The notes under the pieces: generated by a model | Told to the model about the DNA's origin: nothing | Databases searched by the model: none | Seen by the model: only the letters and a program-made list of their open reading frames with translations | Position numbers and translations under genes: made by a program | Shown: one piece after another, positions 52,159 through 60,917 of the stretch | Numbering within the stretch: the first letter of the stretch is position 1 | How the letters are laid out: every line of letters starts with the position of its first letter | NCBI GenBank assembly: GCA_004297725.1 | Contig: SCUS01000156.1 | Span: 96,804 to 160,803, forward strand | Length of the DNA: 64,000 bases | Direction of reading: 5' to 3' | From: Myxococcaceae bacterium | GTDB lineage: Bacteria > Myxococcota_A > Polyangia > Polyangiales > Ga0077539

Positions 52159-53166
52159 TCACTCGGAAGCCCGCAGGAGGCGGGTGATGGCGACGCCGAC
52201 GAAGGGCCCGGAGGCGCTGCCGAGGCTGCCGCCGACGGCGGTCAGTCGCCCAGAGGCGTCTCCGAAGACCGAATGCAGATCGAGCACCGTGGCGATGGGC
52301 TCCTCCACGGGCGTGAGCGTGGCGAGGTCGAGGCGGATCACCGCGCCGTTCACCCCGACCACGTGGGCCGCGTCGGGGGTGCGCATCCACACGCCGTTGA
52401 GCCCCGGCAGCGGATCGAGCGACCGCGCCGTCCAGGCGCTCCCGTCCCACCGTGCGACGAGCGCGTTGCCTCGGCCGCCCACCGCGAGCACGTGGCTCGC
52501 GTCGGTCCCCCAGAGCGACACCAGGTCGCCGCTGACGCCCGCGAACTCCTCGCGCCACCGTCCCCCGTGGCGGTGCAGCACCACCCCTCGCTGCCCCACC
52601 ACGTAGACGTTGTCCGCCCCGGTGCCCCACACCTTGAAGAACGCGCCGACCCCCGCGCGCATCAGCGTGGGCACCTCGACCGCCGTCCACCCGGCGCCGT
52701 CGCGGTGCAGCAGCACCGGGGCCGACTCCCCGTCCCCGGTGCCCCCGACGGCCCACAGGTCATCCGGGCTGGCGCCCCATACGCCCCACAGCGGCGCGCG
52801 CGTCGGCGTCGCCTCCGGGGACCACGCGCGACCGTTCCAGCGCACGACCGTGCCCTGGTCGCCGACGACGGTGACGTCATCGCGGCCGAAGCCGTAGCTC
52901 CAGTGGAGCCTCGGCGTGTCGAGGCCGAGCGAGAGGCGGGCCCACCGGCGCCCGTCGTAGTGCATCACCAGCCCGTCCGACTGGCGCCCGCCCACGGCGT
53001 AGAGGTCGTCTCCCGCGGGCCCCCACACGTTGAGCAGCCAGCCCAGCTCGGCGGCCTCGAAGGCGGGAGCCCACCGGGTCTCGACCGGCGCAGACGTCGG
53101 CGGATCGCTGCACCCGGCCAGCACCGCGACGAGCACCACGCAGACGAATCGCCGCACGGACGACAT
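52159..53166 (-). CDS. beta-propeller lipoprotein
   Basis: The 335-residue protein has a lipoprotein signal (MSSVRRFVCVVLVAVLAGC) and about six propeller-type repeats of the form VWGxxxDDLYAVGGxxGxVxHxDGxxW (for example LWGVWGASPDDLWAVGG, and VWGTGADNVYVVGQRGVVLH). Proteins of this kind are common in Myxococcota, with no known function. I chose ATG 53166 because it gives a clean lipoprotein signal; in-frame ATGs at 53181 and 53193 would add acidic residues before it. It is the first gene of the operon with the four-haem oxidoreductase and DUF192 genes. Confidence 0.78.
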   Translation of the reverse strand: MSSVRRFVCVVLVAVLAGCSDPPTSAPVETRWAPAFEAAELGWLLNVWGPAGDDLYAVGGRQSDGLVMHYDGRRWARLSLGLDTPRLHWSYGFGRDDVTVVGDQGTVVRWNGRAWSPEATPTRAPLWGVWGASPDDLWAVGGTGDGESAPVLLHRDGAGWTAVEVPTLMRAGVGAFFKVWGTGADNVYVVGQRGVVLHRHGGRWREEFAGVSGDLVSLWGTDASHVLAVGGRGNALVARWDGSAWTARSLDPLPGLNGVWMRTPDAAHVVGVNGAVIRLDLATLTPVEEPIATVLDLHSVFGDASGRLTAVGGSLGSASGPFVGVAITRLLRASE

Positions 53167-53294
53167 CTCCTCCGCGGCCATGCAAATCTTCACCCCCTAC
53201 GGGAAAACAGGGCGAATTCGCACGAGGCGGGGGTGGACTCCGGACGGGCCTTGCGCGAGGTGGCGCAGGATCTGCGGCAGCGTCGGGCGGCGCC

Positions 53295-54047
53295 TCAGCG
53301 GGTGAGCGCGGCGAAGGGGTCGGCGCCCGGCACCAGCGCAGAGAGGGTCTCGGCGCCCGCCACGTCGCGGATCTCCATCCGCTTCGGGCCCATCTGGTGT
53401 CGGGTGGCGACGAGGGCCCCGGTGGAGAGCCTCGTCCATCCCTCCCAGCTCGCCTCGAGGCCGCCGATGGGGATGATCGAGACCCACATCCGCCATGCGC
53501 GGGGGAGGCCGTTCTCGTCGAGCAGCCAGAGGTAGCGATCCCCCGGCGTCACGCCCCCGGAGCGGTACTGGAGCAGCAGCGCGTCCCGGCCGTCGACGCG
53601 CGCCACCGAGCGGGCGACGCCCTCGTCGAAGGCCTTCACGACGGGGTTGAGCCAGAAGGAGTCGTTGATCCAGCGGCGCCACGCGGTGTCGAGGGCCGCG
53701 TCGAGCTCGGCGCCCGAGAGGGCTCGTGAGCCGCGCCAGGCGGCGCCCCGGCGGGTGTCGAGGTCGATGAGCACGCGGAGGTCGCGCTGCTCGAAGCGGT
53801 CGAGCGAGCGGGTGCGGTCCCAGAGGTGGCGATCGCCGTTGAAGAAGGTCCATCGGACGGCGCCGGTGCGGGCCCAGGCGTCGGCGTCGACGGCCGCGAG
53901 CATGCGGCGAGCGAGGGCGTCGGCGTCGCCCGCCACCGTCGAGGGCGCGGGGTGCCGGAGGTAGAGCCAGGCGCCGGTCACGAGCGCGACCAGCAGCGCG
54001 GCGATCACCCCGAGGGCGCGCAGGAGCTTCTTCACGAGGGGGCGCAT
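53295..54047 (-). CDS. uncharacterised membrane-anchored protein downstream of desaturase
   Basis: The 250-residue protein has one N-terminal membrane helix (LGVIAALLVALVTGAWLYL). The rest is a beta-rich domain, probably periplasmic, with strands such as DLRVLIDLDTRRGAAWRGS, DRYLWLLDENGLPRAWRMWV and GGLEASWEGWTRLSTGALVA. That pattern recalls LolA-like lipid-binding folds, but I would not assign a family. The ATG at 54047 lies 14 bases after the stop of the fatty-acid desaturase gene, so they are probably cotranscribed. The GTG/ATG upstream in the open frame gives an Arg-rich stretch that is unlikely to be real. Confidence 0.65.
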   Translation of the reverse strand: MRPLVKKLLRALGVIAALLVALVTGAWLYLRHPAPSTVAGDADALARRMLAAVDADAWARTGAVRWTFFNGDRHLWDRTRSLDRFEQRDLRVLIDLDTRRGAAWRGSRALSGAELDAALDTAWRRWINDSFWLNPVVKAFDEGVARSVARVDGRDALLLQYRSGGVTPGDRYLWLLDENGLPRAWRMWVSIIPIGGLEASWEGWTRLSTGALVATRHQMGPKRMEIRDVAGAETLSALVPGADPFAALTR

Positions 54048-54061
54048 GTTGCGGAGAAGGC

Positions 54062-55186
54062 TCAGGCCGCGGCGGTGTCTTCGCCAGGGCGCGCGGCCTC
54101 GTCGACCTCGTCGGCGTCTGGCGTCGAGGGCGCGACGACGGTCGGCGCGGGGCCGCTCTTCGCGGCGAGCCACGGGCGGTAGTGCCGCTCGAAGAACTTG
54201 TCCTCGAAGTTACGCCACGCGGTAATCCCGCCGAGCAGCCGGTACAGGCGGATGAACGCGAAGGAGATGTCCGGCTGCCACCAGAGGAAGCCCGCGCGCA
54301 CGCTCTGGGGAAACAGGTGGTGGTTGTTGTGCCACTCGCCCGCGACGAGCCCCGGCCAGAAGGCGTTGATCGAGAGGTTGCGCCGGTCGAACTCGATGCC
54401 GTCGCGGCGACGGTCCTTGCCGCCCGCGTGAAGGTCGTAGTTGTGCGCGCGGATGCCGATGCCCCACACGGCCGCCCAGCCGAAGAGGGCCGTGGCGAGG
54501 GCGTGGCCTCCCAGGAGGTAGAAGATGCCGTACCAGGCCGCCCAGTTGAGGGCGAAGTGGGCCCAGGTGCGGGCGGGGTGGGCGATGGTCCCCCAGCGCT
54601 GGTACTGCTCGTAGGAGTTGAGCTTCACGCCGGTGTGGTTGATCAGCGCGGCGACCTGCTCGTAGTCGCGGGGCGAGAGCGTGCGGCTGATGGGCTGGTG
54701 AAGCTCCGCCGCGAGGAAGCAGTAGAGCCACCCCGCCTGGGCGTTGTACGGATCGCCCGGCTGGTCGGAGTAGGCGTGGTGGACGTGATGAGAGACCACG
54801 TAGGTCTCCTCCGGGACGATCTTGATCGACAGCTCGCGGCAGAGCGCCCGGGCGAAGCGGTTGCGGAAGGTGAACGCGCGGTGCGTGGAGTAGCGGTGCA
54901 GCCAGACGGTGCCGTGCGTGCCGATCCACACCATGCTGTACAGGAAGCCCGCCAGCATCAGCGTCCAGCTGAAGTACTTCGTCAGGAACACCACCCCGAA
55001 GGGGATCAGCGCCAGGGTCCAGAACCAGCCGGTGACGGCGATCCAGGTCTTGCGGTCGTGGAGGATGTCCATGCGCGAGCGCCAGGCCCGCATGATCTCC
55101 GCGTTGGTCGGCTTGGAGAGCACGCCGTCCTTGGTCCAGCCGTAGACGGGTTCGCGCAGCGCGCGGGCGAGCAGTGGAAGCGCCAT
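54062..55186 (-). CDS. fatty-acid desaturase (acyl-CoA delta-9 type)
   Basis: The 374-residue membrane enzyme has the three histidine boxes of membrane di-iron desaturases: HRYSTH at 97-102, HHVHH at 133-137 and EWHNNHH at 284-290. About four membrane helices lie around them. These bind two irons and introduce a double bond into a membrane or CoA-linked fatty acid. The C-terminal ~30 residues are an Asp/Glu/Ala/Pro-rich tail. The ATG at 55186 is about 240 bases from the divergent ychF gene, and a second gene follows 14 bases after the stop. Confidence 0.93.
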   Translation of the reverse strand: MALPLLARALREPVYGWTKDGVLSKPTNAEIMRAWRSRMDILHDRKTWIAVTGWFWTLALIPFGVVFLTKYFSWTLMLAGFLYSMVWIGTHGTVWLHRYSTHRAFTFRNRFARALCRELSIKIVPEETYVVSHHVHHAYSDQPGDPYNAQAGWLYCFLAAELHQPISRTLSPRDYEQVAALINHTGVKLNSYEQYQRWGTIAHPARTWAHFALNWAAWYGIFYLLGGHALATALFGWAAVWGIGIRAHNYDLHAGGKDRRRDGIEFDRRNLSINAFWPGLVAGEWHNNHHLFPQSVRAGFLWWQPDISFAFIRLYRLLGGITAWRNFEDKFFERHYRPWLAAKSGPAPTVVAPSTPDADEVDEAARPGEDTAAA

Positions 55187-55378
55187 CGATCGAGTCCTCT
55201 GGCGATCGACCGGTGGGTCGCGCCTGGCCGACCGCAGATGCCGCAGCGCGGACGCATCTTCCCACGCCCCCTCGACGCGCGACCAGCCGTCGTTTCCACC
55301 AAATCGCTGCGTCGCAGTCTACGCACCCCGCCCACGCGCTGGCTCGACGGCCACGGCGCGTTGGAGTAGTGAAGCGCC

Positions 55379-55388
55379 GTTTCGAAAC
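55379..55388. promoter_or_regulatory. perfect 10-bp palindrome in desaturase-ychF divergent region
   Basis: GTTTCGAAAC is a perfect palindrome 37 bases before the ychF start, inside the 239-base divergent gap (55187-55425). It could be an operator, but a chance match is quite possible. I saw no clear promoter boxes in the gap. Confidence 0.2.
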
Positions 55389-55425
55389 CATTCCCCTACC
55401 GCTTCCCGTACCCGAAGGACCTCCG

Positions 55426-56523
55426 ATGGCGCTGAAAGTCGCAATCGTGGGCCTGCCCAACGTGGGCAAGTCCACCCTGTTCAACGCGCTCACCCAGACC
55501 GCGGCGGCGCAGGCCGCCAACTACCCGTTCTGCACCATCGAGCCCAACGTCGGCGACGTGGCCGTGCCTGAGCCCCGGCTCGACGTGCTCGCCAAGATCG
55601 TCGGCTCGAAGGAGATCATCCCGGCGCGCATCAACTTCGTCGACATCGCCGGCCTCGTGCGCGGCGCGTCCAAGGGCGAAGGCCTGGGCAACCAGTTTCT
55701 CGCGAACATCCGCGACTGCGACGCCGTGGCCTTCGTGGCGCGCTGCTTCATCGACGACGACATCATCCACGTCGAGAACCGCGTCGACCCCATCTCCGAC
55801 CTCGACATCATCGAGACCGAGCTGATGCTGGCCGACCTGGAGAGCCTCGAGAAGCGCGGCAACACGCTGGAGAAGCGCGCCCGCGGCGGCGACAAGGAGG
55901 CCATCGCCACGCTGCGGCTGGTGAAGGTCGCCCTCGACCTGCTCAACGCCGGGCGCCCCGCCCGCGCGGCGGTCATCGCCCCGGAGGACGAGAAGGCCTG
56001 GCGGATGCTCCAGCTCCTCACCTCCAAGCCGTCGCTCTTCGTGTGCAACGTCGACGAGGGCTCCGCCGACCAGGGCAACGAGCTCTCCGCCAGGGTGGCC
56101 GAGCGCGCGGCCCGCGACGGCAGCCGCTCGGTGGTGATCTCCGCCCGCATCGAGAGCGAGATCGCCATGCTCGCGGCCGACGAGCGCAAGGAGTTCCTCG
56201 ACACGCTCGGGCTGAAGGAGCCCGGGCTCAACCGGCTCATCCGTGAGGCCTACGCCCTTCTCGGGCTGCGCACCTACTTCACCGTCGGCCCCAAGGAGGC
56301 CCGCGCCTGGACCATCCAGGCCGGGGACACCGCGCCGGTCGCGGCGGGGGTCATCCACACCGACTTCGAGCGCACCTTCATCCGCGCCGAGACCATCGCC
56401 TACGACGACTTCGTGCGTCTCAAGGGCGAGTCCGGCGCCCGCGACGCGGGCCGGCTCCGCCTCGAAGGCAAGGAGTACGTGGTGCAGGACGGCGACGTGA
56501 TGCACTTCCGCACCGGCGCCTGA
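55426..56523 (+). CDS. ychF: redox-regulated ATPase/GTPase YchF
   Basis: The 365-residue protein is YchF/OLA1: the G1 motif GLPNVGKST follows MALKVAIV. Other family marks are NYPFCTIEPNVGDVAVPEPR, FVDIAGLVRGASKGEGLGN and a C-terminal TGS-like domain (from about residue 280) with RTYFTVGPKEARAWTI and DTAPVAAGVIH. Length equals the family norm (363 in E. coli). YchF binds ATP rather than GTP and is linked to translation and oxidative stress. A purine-rich GAAGGAC lies just before the ATG. The longer open frame upstream is not used. Confidence 0.97.
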   Translation: MALKVAIVGLPNVGKSTLFNALTQTAAAQAANYPFCTIEPNVGDVAVPEPRLDVLAKIVGSKEIIPARINFVDIAGLVRGASKGEGLGNQFLANIRDCDAVAFVARCFIDDDIIHVENRVDPISDLDIIETELMLADLESLEKRGNTLEKRARGGDKEAIATLRLVKVALDLLNAGRPARAAVIAPEDEKAWRMLQLLTSKPSLFVCNVDEGSADQGNELSARVAERAARDGSRSVVISARIESEIAMLAADERKEFLDTLGLKEPGLNRLIREAYALLGLRTYFTVGPKEARAWTIQAGDTAPVAAGVIHTDFERTFIRAETIAYDDFVRLKGESGARDAGRLRLEGKEYVVQDGDVMHFRTGA

Positions 56524-56573
56524 CATCGCCGTCCCGGTACCCCGCCGTCGGTGTTACCATCCCCGCCGCTGCC

Positions 56574-57686
56574 GTGACCCTACCGCCCCCGCCTTGGCTC
56601 GTAGATCCGTTGCCCTGGCACGCCGCGGCGTCTCCGATCGAGATCCCCCGCGCCCCCATCGACCGGGAGACGGAGTCCGCGCTGCAGCTCGGGCGCTACG
56701 TCCCGCTCTTCGGCTGGGGCGCCACCGAAGACGAGGCCCGGAGGGTGGTGGCGCTGGTCTCCCGGGCCTGGTCGACCGAGGCCGACCCGGGGGCCATCGA
56801 CTGCCTCTCGGTGATGCTCCTGCACCCCACCCTCGGCACCCGCCCGATGGCCTACCTCTCCGAGGCGATCCAGTCGGGGAGCGCCCCGGCGACGTGGGGC
56901 AAGGTCGCCCTCGCCGCGGCGGGGCTGCTCGGGGCGGGCGACGCGCTGAGGGCGGAGTTCGGCGAGCCCATGCTCGACTGTCCCGCGCTCAGGCCCGACG
57001 CGCTGCGCACCGTGGCCGTCGGCGGGGCCGAGCGGTACACCTTCCCCGAAGGCTTCGCGAGGCTCTGCGCGGCGGAGAAGGAGCTCGCGGGGACGCGCGA
57101 CGCGGAGGCCTTCACGGCCCTGAGGGCGTGGTTCGAGCTGGTGCTGGCGAGGCGCTGGTCGGCGCACGACACGCTGCGGGAGATCCGGCTGGAGTCGCTG
57201 CCCGCGGCGGACGCGTGGCTGGTCTCGGCGGGGTTGTTCCTGGTGGGGGACGACGGGGCGAAGGGGAGGATGACGGAGTACGCGAGCCTGGCGCTGGAGG
57301 GGCTGCAGACGGTGGCGCCGAGGGCGCTGCCGACGCTGGCGCGGGAGCTGGCCGAGCTGGTGGCGCAGCCGTGGGCGCGACGGTGGGACCACCTGCGCTG
57401 CGCGGCCGCGAAGGACCACGCGGCGGCGGCGGTGAGGGCGTGGCTGAGCGCGGCGCTCTACGAGACCCACGAGGAGGGCACCGAGCACGAGACCCTGGGG
57501 CCCGAGATGACCAGGGCGGCCAAGGAGGCCCGGGCGCTGGTGGGGGGCTTCCTCCTCGACTGGTTCGTGCAAGACCGCGAGGCCCGCTCCCGGGTCGACC
57601 ACTGGGCCGGGGACGTGCTGCGGATCTACCACCGGCTGCACGGCGCCTCGATGCTGGGCAGCGCCCTCGACGAGGTGATCGGATGA
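56574..57686 (+). CDS. uncharacterised protein coupled to a TPR-like gene
   Basis: I do not recognise this 370-residue protein. It is mainly alpha-helical, with repeated Ala/Leu/Trp-rich stretches (for example LRAWFELVLARRWSAHDTLR and VGGFLLDWFVQDREARSRVD), no signal peptide and no membrane helix. The start is GTG at 56574, 50 bases after ychF. The stop overlaps the next gene (ATGA), so both products may work together. Its helical nature suggests a scaffold or repeat protein. Confidence 0.6.
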   Translation: MTLPPPPWLVDPLPWHAAASPIEIPRAPIDRETESALQLGRYVPLFGWGATEDEARRVVALVSRAWSTEADPGAIDCLSVMLLHPTLGTRPMAYLSEAIQSGSAPATWGKVALAAAGLLGAGDALRAEFGEPMLDCPALRPDALRTVAVGGAERYTFPEGFARLCAAEKELAGTRDAEAFTALRAWFELVLARRWSAHDTLREIRLESLPAADAWLVSAGLFLVGDDGAKGRMTEYASLALEGLQTVAPRALPTLARELAELVAQPWARRWDHLRCAAAKDHAAAAVRAWLSAALYETHEEGTEHETLGPEMTRAAKEARALVGGFLLDWFVQDREARSRVDHWAGDVLRIYHRLHGASMLGSALDEVIG

Positions 57687-58732
57687 GCGCCTTCGACGAC
57701 GCCATCGACGCCCTGCACGAGAGCATCGCCGAGTGGAACCGCGGGGCCGTCCCCGGCACCATCTCCCGCTGCGCGGTGTGCTTCGACGCCGCCGCGAAGG
57801 AGGGAGACTCCCGCGCCGCGGTGGGTGCCGCCGTGGCTCGCGGGCTCGCGGGCGACCACGAGGGCGCCCGGCGTCGGCTGCTGGAGGCGACCGCCCGCTG
57901 GCCCGACGCGGCGGGCGCGTACGTGGCGCTAGGGATGCTCGGGCTACGCTCCCCCGACGTGCTGGCGCAGGCGGCGGAGGCGTCGTGGGCGCTCACCGCG
58001 GCGCGCTCGCTGGCCCCCTCGGTGGGCTGCATCGAGCGCTCTCTGGCGGTGGCGCTCGCGGCGCAGGGCGAGTTCATGGGGGCGCTTCAGTGCGCGAGGG
58101 CGGCGCTGGCGATCGACCCCGACGACGAGGAGGCGCGGCTCTGGTCGGCCCTGCTGCGGCTCTACTTCGGCGGGGACATCACCTCGGCCTCGGTGCTGAT
58201 CGAGCTGCCCACCGAGGCGCTGCTCCGGGGGCGCTCGACGGCGATCTGGCTCGGGGCGGTGGCGGGCAACTACGCGCGCGGGGAGTTTCACGAGGCGCGG
58301 GTCTCGCTGCGCAAGTGCATCGGGGTGTTCAAGCAGGGGGCGACGCCGGAGAAGCCGCTGGTGGACAGCGCGCGTCGGTGGTTTCGCGAGCTGCGTGGCT
58401 TCGGGGCGGGCGTCCCGATGACGGGTGAGCGCTGGGTGCGCGACGTGGGCGGGGCGCAGAGCGAGTACGTCCGCACGCGCTCGGCGCTGTCGGCCTTCCG
58501 CGACGCGATCGTGCAGTCGGGCCACCGCTGCCCCTCGGACGTGGTGACGGTGCTGGACATCGACGGCGCGCTCGGGGCGATGGAGGCCCGGGCGCGGCGG
58601 GGGATGCTGGAGTACGGGGCGAGGCTGATGGTGCGGGGATTCGCCGAGGCCTACCTGCCGATGGTGGCCTGCCTCGAGCCCCCGCCCATGGAGATGCTCG
58701 CGGCGATGGGCCTGGTGCGGCTGGATGGCTGA
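57683..58732 (+). CDS. uncharacterised TPR-like repeat protein
   Basis: The 349-residue protein looks like helical repeats: AVGAAVARGLAGDHEGARRR, SLAVALAAQGEFMGALQCAR and ALAIDPDDEEARLWSALLRL follow the TPR pattern. A later half (residues about 200-349) is helical without clear repeats. No catalytic motif is visible. The ATG shares bases with the stop of the preceding gene and ends 40 bases before the sigma54-activator gene. The pair may form a complex, but this is inference. Confidence 0.62.
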   Translation: MSAFDDAIDALHESIAEWNRGAVPGTISRCAVCFDAAAKEGDSRAAVGAAVARGLAGDHEGARRRLLEATARWPDAAGAYVALGMLGLRSPDVLAQAAEASWALTAARSLAPSVGCIERSLAVALAAQGEFMGALQCARAALAIDPDDEEARLWSALLRLYFGGDITSASVLIELPTEALLRGRSTAIWLGAVAGNYARGEFHEARVSLRKCIGVFKQGATPEKPLVDSARRWFRELRGFGAGVPMTGERWVRDVGGAQSEYVRTRSALSAFRDAIVQSGHRCPSDVVTVLDIDGALGAMEARARRGMLEYGARLMVRGFAEAYLPMVACLEPPPMEMLAAMGLVRLDG

Positions 58733-58772
58733 CGTTGTTCCCGGCGGCGCCCGGGCACTATAGGGTGCGGGC

Positions 58773-60803
58773 ATGATCCGACTGGAGGTCGAGCAGGGCG
58801 AGGCGAAGGGTCGGGTCTTCGAGCAGGACGTCGAGGAGATCACGCTGGGCCGCGCGCCCAACGCCGACCTGCTGCTGCCCGACTGGCACGTCTCGGGCTC
58901 GCACGGGGTCATCACCGTCGACCGCGAGAGCGGCTCGGCGCGCTACCGCGACCTGAAGAGCACCAACGGGTCGAGGGTGATCCGCGGTCGGCAGACCATC
59001 GCGGTAGACTCGACGGTGGGCTTCGAGGTGACGCTGAAGAGCGGCGACCGGCTGCAGCTCGGCGACCACGAGCGGCCGGTGCTGGTGGGGGTGTCCGTGT
59101 CGATCCTGCCGGCGACGACGCCCTTCCTCCCGACCACGGGGTCGATGCTGTCGGCGACGATTCCTCCGAGCGCGGCGGGGGCCTCGGTGCTGCGCGCTCC
59201 GACGGTGCAGACGCCCGAGGAGCCCGAGGCCAAGGTGCTGGTGATGCGCCCGGTGGAGACCGTGGCGGAGGTGCAGCGCACCGTCGAGAGCGACCCGGGC
59301 TCGCTCAAGGGCCTGCTCTCGGTGCTGCGGATGCTCACCGGCGCGATCGAGCTCGACGAGGTCTTCGACGCCATCGAGGCGGCGGTCTTCGAGGCGGTGC
59401 CGAAGGCGACGCACCTCACGCTGGCGCTGCGCGATGACAGCGGCGACAAGCCCACCTACGTGGCGGTGACCACGAGGGTGCGGGGGCGCACCGACAAGAG
59501 CGGCGAGGCGGTGCCCATCTCCAAGAGCGTCGTGCGCAGGGTGGTCGAGCAGCGCGCGGCGGTGCTGGCCGCGGACGCGATGCGCGAGGTGGGCGAGACC
59601 GCGAGCATCATGGGGGCGAAGATCCTGTCGACGATGGGGGTGCCGCTCTGGCGGGGCGAGGAGATCCTCGGGGTGCTGCAGGTGGACAACCGCGCGCAGC
59701 CCGGGATGTTCAAAGACCGCGACCTGGAGATGCTGATGCTGGTGGGCCAGCAGGCGAGCCTGGCGGTGCACAACGCGCGGCTCTACCGGCAGGTGAAGCT
59801 GGCGGAGATGAGCGCCCGCACGGAGAACTCCTTCCTCAAGCAGCGCGCGCAGAAGAAGTTCGAGGGCATCATCGGCGACTCGCGCGAGATGAAGAACCTC
59901 TTCGACAAGATGGCGAAGGTGGTCGACACGCGGGTGAGCGTGCTGATCGAGGGCGAGACGGGCACCGGCAAGGAGCTGGTGGCGAGCGCGGTGCACTACC
60001 AGTCGCGTCGGCGCGACCGGCTCTTCATCGCGCAGAACTGCGCGGCGCTGCCCGAGACGCTCCTGGAGAGCGAGCTCTTCGGGCACAAGAAGGGCGCGTT
60101 CACCGGGGCGACGGAGGACAAGAAGGGCCTCTTCGAGCTGGCCGACGGGGGCACTCTCTTCCTCGACGAGATCGGCGAGATGCCCCTCGGGCTGCAGGCG
60201 AAGATCCTCCGGGTGCTCCAGGAGGGCGAGGTTCGCCCGCTGGGGAGCGGCACCGTGAAGAACGTCGACGTGCGCATCGTCGCGGCGACCAACCGTAGGC
60301 TCGAAGACGAGGTGAAGGCCGGGCGCTTCCGGCAGGACCTCTATTACCGGCTGCAGGTGTTTCCGGTGCGCATCCCGGCGCTGCGGGAGCGCCGCGAGGA
60401 CATCCCCACGCTCGCGACGCACTTCCTCAAGCGCTACACGCAGGAGCTGGGCAAGCCCGTCGCGGGCTTCTCGCAGCAGGCGATGGAGCTGCTGATGTCC
60501 TACGACTTCCCGGGCAACGTCAGGGAGCTCGAGAACGAGGTGCAGCGGCTGGTGATCCAGTGCGAGCCCGGCGGGTACGTGATGGCGGAGCACCTGTCTC
60601 CGCGCATCCGCAACATCGAGGGGCTCCTCGACAAGATCAGGGCGCCGCGCGGCACGCTCAAGGACATGATCGAGCACATCGAGAAGTGGCTCCTGATCGA
60701 GGCGCTTCGAGAGCACGGCAACAACAAGAGCGCGACCGCCAAGACCCTGGGCATCACCCGCGAGGGCCTTCACAAGAAGCTCAAGGGATACGGCATCAGC
60801 TGA
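58773..60803 (+). CDS. FHA-GAF-AAA+ sigma54-dependent transcription activator
   Basis: The 676-residue protein has an N-terminal FHA domain (EEITLGRAPNADLLLPDWHV, then DLKSTNGSRV), which reads phosphothreonine. A GAF domain follows at about residues 190-345. The sigma54 AAA+ domain has Walker A GETGTGK at 394-400 and GAFTGA at 441-446, and a Fis-type helix-turn-helix is at the C-terminus (SATAKTLGITREGLHKKLKG). All activator motifs are canonical. FHA-containing activators are typical of myxobacteria, where Ser/Thr kinases signal to sigma54 promoters. It is convergent with the outer-membrane protein gene that has a sigma54-like promoter, so regulation of that gene is a testable idea. Confidence 0.95.
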   Translation: MIRLEVEQGEAKGRVFEQDVEEITLGRAPNADLLLPDWHVSGSHGVITVDRESGSARYRDLKSTNGSRVIRGRQTIAVDSTVGFEVTLKSGDRLQLGDHERPVLVGVSVSILPATTPFLPTTGSMLSATIPPSAAGASVLRAPTVQTPEEPEAKVLVMRPVETVAEVQRTVESDPGSLKGLLSVLRMLTGAIELDEVFDAIEAAVFEAVPKATHLTLALRDDSGDKPTYVAVTTRVRGRTDKSGEAVPISKSVVRRVVEQRAAVLAADAMREVGETASIMGAKILSTMGVPLWRGEEILGVLQVDNRAQPGMFKDRDLEMLMLVGQQASLAVHNARLYRQVKLAEMSARTENSFLKQRAQKKFEGIIGDSREMKNLFDKMAKVVDTRVSVLIEGETGTGKELVASAVHYQSRRRDRLFIAQNCAALPETLLESELFGHKKGAFTGATEDKKGLFELADGGTLFLDEIGEMPLGLQAKILRVLQEGEVRPLGSGTVKNVDVRIVAATNRRLEDEVKAGRFRQDLYYRLQVFPVRIPALRERREDIPTLATHFLKRYTQELGKPVAGFSQQAMELLMSYDFPGNVRELENEVQRLVIQCEPGGYVMAEHLSPRIRNIEGLLDKIRAPRGTLKDMIEHIEKWLLIEALREHGNNKSATAKTLGITREGLHKKLKGYGIS

Positions 60804-60816
60804 GCCCGGGCGCAAA

Positions 60817-60874
60817 ACGGGAGCGTCCCCGAAGCGACGTCGACTCCCGTCTCCGTGGGGTTCATTCCACGGAG
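60817..60874. terminator. two tandem hairpins between convergent genes
   Basis: The first hairpin pairs 60817-60823 with 60844-60850 (7 bp, ACGGGAG with CTCCCGT). The second pairs 60851-60858 with 60867-60874 (8 bp, CTCCGTGG with CCACGGAG, 8-base loop). They sit between the stops of two convergent genes and can serve as a bidirectional end signal. No run of T follows, so they are not textbook intrinsic terminators. Confidence 0.55.
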
Positions 60875-60917
60875 CGGTCGGTCGAGGTCACTTCGAGGAC
60901 ATCGCCCTGCGCGGGTC

